From Lobulomyces angularis (Eukaryota > Chytridiomycota > Chytridiomycetes > Lobulomycetales > Lobulomycetaceae): a stretch of DNA of 64,000 nt. The DNA lies in assembly GCA_027604685.1 (NCBI GenBank), contig JADHYX010000040.1, positions 1 through 64,000 on the forward strand. Direction: 5' to 3'. Positions within the stretch are counted from its first letter, which is position 1, and every line of letters begins with the position of its first letter. The notes under the pieces are model-generated. The model saw only the letters and a list, made by a program, of their open reading frames with translations, had not been told where the DNA came from and ran no database searches. The translations under genes and the position numbers were made by a program. Below are positions 57,863 to 64,000 of the stretch, piece by piece.

Positions 57863-59290
57863 ATGATAATAAACATATTATTACTAATAAAGATTTTTCA
57901 ATTTACATTTTGCTTGCAAAATAAACACACAGTAAACAATAATAATAAAGAAAAAAAATGGATATCGTTAATAGATTTTTATCACACATTATCAATTATA
58001 AAAAAAACTGTATCATACAATAATCAAGAAATAAATAACATTCAACAAACAGCCAATTATGCTTCAAGAATGTTTTCAACAAACTATTTAGTTAATGTAC
58101 AAGAACACTTTATTCAAAAAGTTAAGAAATTTACTTCAACAATGATAATTAAAAATCTAAAATTTAAAGGAATATCTAAAGAATATATCAAACTTTTACA
58201 AGAACGCAATAGAAAAGTTCAAGATTACATTTTTGGTAATGTTAATATTAATATTTCAAACTTGTACGATTTGCAAATTGCTAATGAAATAAAAGAGTTA
58301 CTACCTATTGACATCCATAAAGAAGGTTTAGCTTATGATATAGTTGCTCGAACTGAAAAATATCTAGAACCTTATTTCAAGTTATGTGAATTATACAAGA
58401 AATACGATTTGAAATTATTTAACTTTACTCCATTATCAACATCTTCAATACCACGTCATATTACCATTGACACCAAGATATTAATGGAAAACATTTTAGA
58501 TTTTAGAAGAACAAAAGAAAATACTGTTAAATCAGAAAAAGACAAAGTATGGGATGTTGCTTTTAAAATATGACGCTAAAACATTTAGATCCTGAAATAA
58601 TATGAGCTTCATTGGAATGATTCGAACTGATGGAGTTTCAATTAGTGTTTTATTGTCTTCGCCTAAACCTCCAAGAGATGAAAAGCATAATGTACCAAGA
58701 GTAAAAAAAAAGAAAAACGTGAAAAAACTGAATACTTTTAAGAAAACCTTGACATTAAAGCTTTTTGATCCAGAAATAATATGAGCTTCAATGGAATAAT
58801 TCAAACTGATGGAGTTTCAATTATTGTTTTATTGTCTTCACCTAAACCTCAAAGATGAAAATAATATGTAGCAAGAGGAAAAAACCTGAAAAAACTGAAT
58901 ACTTTCAAGACAACCTTGACGATTTAAGTTGCAATAAAGTTTTTATAGATCCAAATAAAAGAGATTTGTTGTATTGTCTTGGAAGTAAAGGAAAAAATTT
59001 AAGAGATACGCAAATGCAGCGCAGAAAGGAAAGTGGATTAAGACGTTATCGTATTATTCGTATAAATTTTCAAGTCCACTTGTAGATTTTGAAAAAACTA
59101 AAAAAACCTTAAATAGAGAAAATGGAATTGTTTCATGAAAGATTTTATCAAGTATTGCAAAATGAAAAGTTTATGGACAATCAATTTTCAGAAAATTGAA
59201 ATTGAATACAATTATTAATAATCAAAAATCTGAAAGTAAATTTATTTATAATGAAAATAAAGCTTTTGGTAGCGGATGGTTTTAGACCAA
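57863..59290 (+). pseudogene. Decayed Fanzor-like element (eukaryotic TnpB-like RNA-guided nuclease)
   Basis: Broken ORFs in one direction. The N-terminal frame (57863-58573) contains 'NYASRMFSTNYLVNVQEHFI', 'FKLCELYKKYDLKLFNFTPL' and 'STSSIPRHITIDTKILMENI', resembling Fanzor blocks (RxFxPxP, then IPRHIxIDT). After a frameshift and stop, 'MSFIGMIRTDGVSISVLLSS' matches the Fanzor 'TDGVSxSVL' strand before RuvC. A second copy of this part follows (58781) and leads to 'SCNKVFIDPNKRDLLYCLGS', where IDP is the candidate RuvC-I aspartate, and 'DTQMQRRKESGLRRYRIIR'. Further on, another frame gives 'FRKLKLNTIINNQKSESKFI' at about 59190-59250. The C-terminal RuvC-III and zinc-finger parts were not found. 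At least two frameshifts and several stops make it inactive. Assignment is from remembered family motifs. Confidence 0.55.
58582..58950 (+). repeat. Imperfect tandem duplication (about 170-179 bp) inside the Fanzor-like relic
   Basis: Copy A is about 58582-58760 and copy B about 58761-58950. Both share 'ATATGAGCTTCA', 'CTGATGGAGTTTCAATTA', 'TTTTATTGTCTTC', 'CCTAAACCTC' and 'AAAAAACTGAATACTTT'. The offset is 179 bp at the 5' end and 167 bp at the 3' end because of small indels. The duplication repeats the pre-RuvC strand and interrupts the reading frame. Confidence 0.85.
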
Positions 59291-59963
59291 AACATCTTTG
59301 CAAGTAATGTAGAATTTTTTTCAATGTGGTTTTCATTATGTTTAATTTTTAAATATATAAATTGGTGTTTGTTGTATTAATTTTTTTGAATATTGATTTT
59401 AAGAATTGATGTTCAGAAAAATAATGCCCCGGCACTATTATTTTTTCTCAAACTCTACATTTTGAATGAAGTAGTTTACCCTATACATGCTGCAACTGAA
59501 TCTCTTCAAATATTATTCGTTAGTCATATAAACAGCAATCGACTATAAACAAGAGGAAATCCACTTCAAAGTAATCAATGAACCCGCTTCTTAAATTTAT
59601 AAAAAAAATCATTAATTTGATTAATTTGAGCTTAATCTTTTAAAAACGGCAAAAGGATTAGTTGATTGGTTAAGAATTCAAAAAGTTTATTAAGTAATAG
59701 TAATTTTATGTAATTATATAATGTAAAGTGTTTGTGATGATTAAAACTCTTTTTTTTTTGTTGTATGGTTGTGAATAATTCATATGGAGCAGTGATGTTA
59801 TTAAAAGGTGTGAAATAAATATATGCTAAGAACTGCATATAAAAATTCAAAATATTATTTTTTAACGTATCTTATTAGAAGTTTTCTATTAAAAATCTGC
59901 GATAAGTTTTAGTTTAATGCAAACTAACTAATAACCTATCTATAGCAGATTTACTCTGTAAAT
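59291..59963. other. Spacer downstream of the Fanzor-like relic
   Basis: 673 bp without a convincing gene. If the element once carried a guide-type RNA at its 3' end it would lie here, but no structure could be confirmed by eye. A 72-codon minus-strand frame at 59632-59850 looks spurious. Confidence 0.4.
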
Positions 59964-61511
59964 TTATTTTTCGAAAGGACTTTTTTCAGGGTACATCTTG
60001 AATAAGAACAATTTCATCAAATAAGAGACATAACTCTCATTGTAATCGTCATTAACTACAAATAAAATTTTTGTGTTAAAAAAAATGAAGCATTTGCGTT
60101 TATTTGCAAACACTTACGATTAAAAATTTTTGGCTTCCTTTTTTCTATATCTTCGAAATTTTTTAATATTTTAGGTAAATTTTCAGTTACTGGAACCATA
60201 TAAAATTCATTTTCCATTTCTTTGCTAGTTAAAAATTTATAATGAAGATGGCTTAGCTACAAAAAAAATGTGCTTAATTAGTTGGTTTAATTTTTTAGCA
60301 ATTTCAACCTTTTTTTCGTTCATCAAAGTGTAATGATGTAAAATGGGGGTAACCAAGTCCTTTACGTGACGAAATTTATGTGTTGAAGTGTTTTTTAGTT
60401 CTTCTGCAAAGAGTTCCTTCATCACTGGAAAAACCTCTTTTAAGTAAACAAACGGAGCGTGTTTTGGAGAATAAATTTTGTCTTTAATATCATATTGACG
60501 TATTAGTGCTTTTGCAGTTGTTTTTCTTGACTCTAACACATGGTCTGTATATACCACATTTGGGATTAACGCAGAATTTTCAAAAAAGAAATTGACACCT
60601 TTTTCTATTATCATTCAGTTAAATTTCAAAAAAAAAAAAAAGGAAATGTATTTTTCGTACCTTCCGTAAAAAAGTCTATTGGGTGTAATTCACGACCAAA
60701 AAATATATCATCGTTCACAGCGATAAAGTGATCTGTTAAGCCAGGAATTTTATAAAAATTTTGTTCAATCGCATTAGTATTAAAGGTCGGATTATCTTCC
60801 TCGTCAACTAAAGTGCTTTGGTTGATAATTTTGAGCCTTGGGTGTTCTAAGTTTATCCACTCAGGAACTTGAAATAGACAAAGTCAAAGTGAAATAAAAG
60901 TTAAAATTTTACCATGACCATCTGGTACAACGAGAAATATGTTGCCTCTATGCCATGCCATGTTTTTTGTATAGGACCTAAGTGAGTGTTTTAATTCCTC
61001 ATTATCCCGAAATCTAAATAGAGAGAGATTTGTCTCAAAAAAAAATTATAGTAAACAATATGTACCTTTGAAACGAATTTCTTAAAGATTTATCGTCGTA
61101 TTTATAATAATTGTATAATTCTTGATGTTCCTTAATAGATCCATTAGCCCAAGTATATATTATGGAGCAATCTTTGGCAAAAGACCAAACATCTTCTTCT
61201 TGCGAAACCGCAGTTTCGTTAAATACAGCTTCTACAACTTCAAGTCTTTCACTCTCTTTTTTTTTTTTATTATTGTTTGGAAAGGAAACAATTATTTTAC
61301 CTTTCTTATAGCCTTTACCAATATTTGTTTTATCGTGAAATGAATTATGAATAAATTTGACTTGCCAAATAAATATGAGTAGAACGAATAAGACTATTGC
61401 AGCCACTGTACTTCTCTTTACCTTTTTGCTTGTGCGATGAGGAAACGGAGAATAAAGTGGACTGGATGGACTGTTAGGACCTTTAGGAGACGGTAATAGT
61501 GAAATATTCAT
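59964..61511 (-). CDS. Stealth-family sugar-phosphate transferase (GNPTAB-related), type II membrane
   Basis: Stealth proteins transfer hexose-1-phosphates; the animal member GNPTAB makes the mannose-6-phosphate lysosomal tag. From 61511, a cytosolic Ser/Pro-rich tail and a TM 'STVAAIVLFVLLIFIWQVKF'. The four conserved regions follow in order: CR1 'CSIIYTWANGS'; CR2 'RFRDNEELKHSLRSYTKNMA', 'NTNAIEQNFYKIPGLTDHFI' then AVNDDIFFG; CR3 'KHAPFVYLKEVFPVMKELF'; CR4 'KPKIFN' spliced to VNDDYNE. The last two exons (about 59964-60118 and 60118-60242) are recovered only by removing short introns (one about 52 nt near 60270). About 380 residues, near the short bacterial/protist form and without the Notch/DMAP extras of GNPTAB. 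Golgi location likely. Confidence 0.88.
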
Positions 61512-61822
61512 TGAACCTAAAGTACTTTTAAATTATTTACCAAAAAATTTTTTTTTTCTCTTCTAGTTATATATTCTAGAATTTTCTAATTTTTTTCCAA
61601 AGAAAAAAAATCTAAGGTTATCAAAATGAGCAAATAATATTTTGACTGCATCTGAAGATTGATGAAATATTTGGCTCAATACTTTTCGAATTCAATAATA
61701 ACATTTAAAAATCTATTATGAATATAGAATTGTAGTTGAGAATGAGGATAAAACAAAATCTTTAAAAACTAATAAAAACTGTAATACTACACTATTTTTT
61801 TGAAGGTAAAAAAAAACCATAT
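61512..61822. other. Spacer
   Basis: 311 bp between two minus-strand genes, AT-rich, with nothing recognised. It should hold the Stealth gene promoter and the 3' UTR of the next gene. Confidence 0.5.
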
Positions 61823-62750
61823 TTACTTTTTAAAGATACTAAATAGAGTAGCACCTTCAAAATATTTGGTTCCATATGGAGAACTTGAAGCACCACTACT
61901 TAATTGAGCTTCACTCTGTTCTACCATTGCACCAGCGAGATCTTCCACATGGATACTTCGAAATCGTTCTGGTAACAACCAATCGACCTTTGGAGCTAAA
62001 GTACTGAAAAATCCTGTATCATATTGTTAAAAATGCATGTGGCAAAAAAAATACCTGGAGTATTGGGCGATCCAATCAAGGTTCCTGGTTTAAATATTGC
62101 TAATGATTGAAACTTTTGATCTTCGTAATTTTTTTCAACCTAAAAAAGGTACGATTGCTTGTATTAACAATTTTTTTAACTTGAGAAAATAAATTCGTAT
62201 ATGAAAAAAGGTAAATACCTGACCCTTGCAGTAGACATAATAACCACCTCCAGCTGCAGTTTTTGTAATATTGGACCACTTTGCATTAATATCTGAACCG
62301 ACAGACGTCAATAACACCGCGTGCTTTACCCCACAAGACGAAGCAGCTTTTGCGAATTCGGTAGGTAGATTTACGTCAACCTCAAATAAATTTTCTTTAG
62401 TTACTGAACTAGGAGATCCTACTCCCATAGTTACGTAAATTATGTCTGGTTTGGAATTTCCACTTTTGAAAATTTTTTCTGTTTCAACATTTAATTTTTC
62501 CATGTTAGTTACATGTTGCTCAACTTTAGAATTGCCTTCAAATTCAGCTTTATACAATAATTAAAAATCTTCAACGAAATCAACTTTTATACATTCACTT
62601 ACCTATGTTTTTTCTATTGATTAAAATAATTTTTTCACAATTTTGTTGCTCAATCAAATATTTGATCAAAGGTTTTCCAACACTTCCACTTCCTCCCAGC
62701 ACTGCGGCCCTGAATTTGGAAGAGATTTGATTTGGTTTGAAAAGTGACAT
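61823..62750 (-). CDS. NAD(P)-binding Rossmann protein, TIP30/HTATIP2-like
   Basis: Atypical short-chain dehydrogenase/reductase. From 62750 'FRAAVLGGSGSVGKPLIKYL' carries the GGSGSVG dinucleotide motif. Next exon 'PDIIYVTMGVGSPSSVTKEN', then 'EVDVNLPTEFAKAASSCGVK' then HAVLLTSVGSD, where the TSVGSD strand is typical of the TIP30 group. A YxxxK-like pair occurs in 'YYVYCKGQVE'. Then 'LAIFKPGTLIGS' and 'LLPERFRSIHVEDLAGAMVE'. About 240 residues, full length. HTATIP2-like proteins act in trafficking or stress; the substrate here is unknown. A possible 5' non-coding exon lies at about 62904-62937. Confidence 0.8.
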
Positions 62751-63532
62751 TTTTCACTTTGAAATTTTTTTTTTTTCAACTTTCATTCAAAACTAAATTT
62801 TTTATTGATGTGAAACTTATTTGATACAGAAAGCGTAAGGTTGCTCAATTGATTTATATTCTATATAAAAATATTGGAAGATAAAAAATTTTTATTTTAC
62901 CTCTCGTTAACTACCGATTTTGCAATAATCATGCTAAAAAAAAGAAAGAAAATAAATTGAATAAAGTCATTTTGCAAGAAAATTCCAAATTTAAGTTCTA
63001 TTTTTTTTATATTTTTACTTAATTATTTCGTTTAATCAAAATAAAAATGCATTAAATCACTTGTCATACAAATCAGAATAAACATCATCTTTGATAATTA
63101 ATGTTATGAAATACTATTTTAAATAATTTATCCTGTGTTCTTTATCCATAAAGTTGATTATCATGGATGGTTATAGTTTCAAGTTTTATTCATAATTTAA
63201 GTTTGGAACGCAAGTGCTATAATACTATTATCCACATAGCTCTATATAGACAATTACACTACAATTACTTAGCTTTACAAAAGAGAGTGCCCCTGATCCT
63301 TATCAAAAGCCTGTATGAACAAACCTAATTTAAACAACTTCTATTTTTTGATGAATACCAAGGGTTTTACAAAAATTTTTTTTTTAAATACAACAACATA
63401 TTATAAAACTAAATAAACACTTTTGATCGTTAAACATAGCTTTTTTGCAATTCTTGCTAAGGTAACTCATATTAAGTTAATAAATTAATGCTAACCAACT
63501 TTTGATCGCTCTATAATCGTAGGTTTTCTGAA
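62751..63532. other. 0.8 kb divergent spacer
   Basis: AT-rich region between the TIP30-like gene and the truncated + strand gene. A short minus-strand segment with splice-like ends at 62904-62937 may be a 5' UTR exon. No other feature recognised. Confidence 0.4.
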
Positions 63533-64000
63533 ATGACAACTGAATTAAAACAACGTTTAGAAAGGACCAGAATCTTAGGAACCCCTTGTTCAACTACCTC
63601 TATAAGAATTGGCGATGCTATCAACGGCGCCCGCACACCTTTGAGATCCTCCTTACGCTTAAGGGAAAAACGTGAGGCATGCTCACCACTGCAAGGTAAC
63701 CAAACCTAGAACTGATTCTTTTATTTTTATATTCTTAGAAAGAAATAGCAATAAAAAGACTGAACATACTTTTTCCTTAAAATCTGATCTACAGCCAAGG
63801 AAGTTTACCTTTGTAAAAGATGCAGATTACGAAGCTGAGAAAGTTGTAGAAACAAAGTATAACTATGTTTGTAACGAAAATGTTGCAACTCCTAGAGCAG
63901 TTGCGTATCTTAAACACGTTAAAGCAAAGGTTTCTGACTTTTTTTCGCCCCAAAACATTAAGTGCGTCGAATATCTACAAAATCATAGAAATGGACTCGA
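63533..64000 (+). CDS. Unknown protein, truncated by the window end
   Basis: Start 63533, 'MTTELKQRLERTRILGTPCS', then basic, Thr/Ser/Arg-rich sequence 'NGARTPLRSSLRLREKREAC'. An intron (about 63695-63738) joins it to 'FTFVKDADYEAEKVVETKYN' and 'TPRAVAYLKHVKAKVSDFFS' then PQNIKCVEYLQN. TP and RTPL sites could be CDK targets. No family recognised; the rest lies beyond 64000. Confidence 0.5.

Noticed and set aside
59632..59850. Minus-strand 72-residue frame
   Set aside because: Composition is typical of AT-rich random sequence; no splice partners or motifs.

Overview
The window is eukaryotic nuclear DNA. It is very AT-rich and packed with genes on both strands, about 27 in 64 kb. Most genes are cut by many short introns of roughly 40-60 nt, with GTAA/GTAT donors and T-rich AG acceptors; a few introns are 110-400 nt. 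Two 10-N runs (36456-36465 and 51460-51469) mark assembly gaps. All gene calls come from reading conserved protein motifs in the translated exons. No database search was run.

The gene set suggests an early-diverging, zoosporic (flagellated, probably amoeboid) fungus of chytrid grade. Fungal signals are an Mga2/Spt23-type membrane-anchored transcription factor, a BioD-BioA fusion, a secreted ferritin-like (Rds1-type) protein, a GPI-type cell-surface protein, a TM-SH3 surface protein and a Pof3/Dia2-type F-box protein. Genes usually missing from Dikarya but kept in flagellated or motile lineages are SCAR/WAVE, TPPP/p25alpha, a prominin-like protein, Integrator subunit 3, a Stealth-family phosphotransferase and a GT49-type glycosyltransferase. 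NDUFA6 implies respiratory complex I, which argues against Microsporidia, Rozella allomycis and the anaerobic gut fungi.

Layout: 0.1-7.3 kb, INTS3(+), ORC1(-) and an ER-type UBE2J E2(+); 7.7-15.2 kb, Mga2/Spt23-like(-) and BioDA(+) from a 1.1 kb divergent spacer; 15.5-21.6 kb, TM-SH3 protein(-), SCAR/WAVE(-), GPI protein(-) and F-box/LRR(-); 22-31 kb, hnRNP-type RRM protein(+), prominin-like(+), acylated four-EF-hand protein(+) and TPPP(+); 31-40 kb, Rab8/Sec4(-), GT49-like(+), a 1.9 kb poorly coding stretch with a gap, PH protein(+) and vWA protein(-); 41.5-51 kb, TAF12(+), C2 protein(+), a two-exon orphan(-), DUF885 metallopeptidase(+), a PC4/SUB1 exon(-) and a BtuF-like protein(+); 51.5-57.5 kb, ferritin-like(-), TPR/F-box/LRR(+), second EF-hand paralogue(+) and NDUFA6(-); 57.8-59.3 kb, a decayed Fanzor-like (eukaryotic TnpB-like nuclease) element; 60-64 kb, Stealth protein(-), TIP30-like Rossmann protein(-) and a truncated orphan(+).

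SCAR/WAVE, prominin-like, TPPP, the two EF-hand proteins and Rab8 fit the membrane, cytoskeleton and flagellum biology of a crawling or swimming zoospore. The least conventional items are the Fanzor-like relic with its internal tandem duplication, the fungal prominin-like gene, the TPPP with two copies of its C-terminal module, and a low-complexity linker shared between TPPP and an EF-hand protein. tRNA, rRNA and CRISPR signals were not seen.
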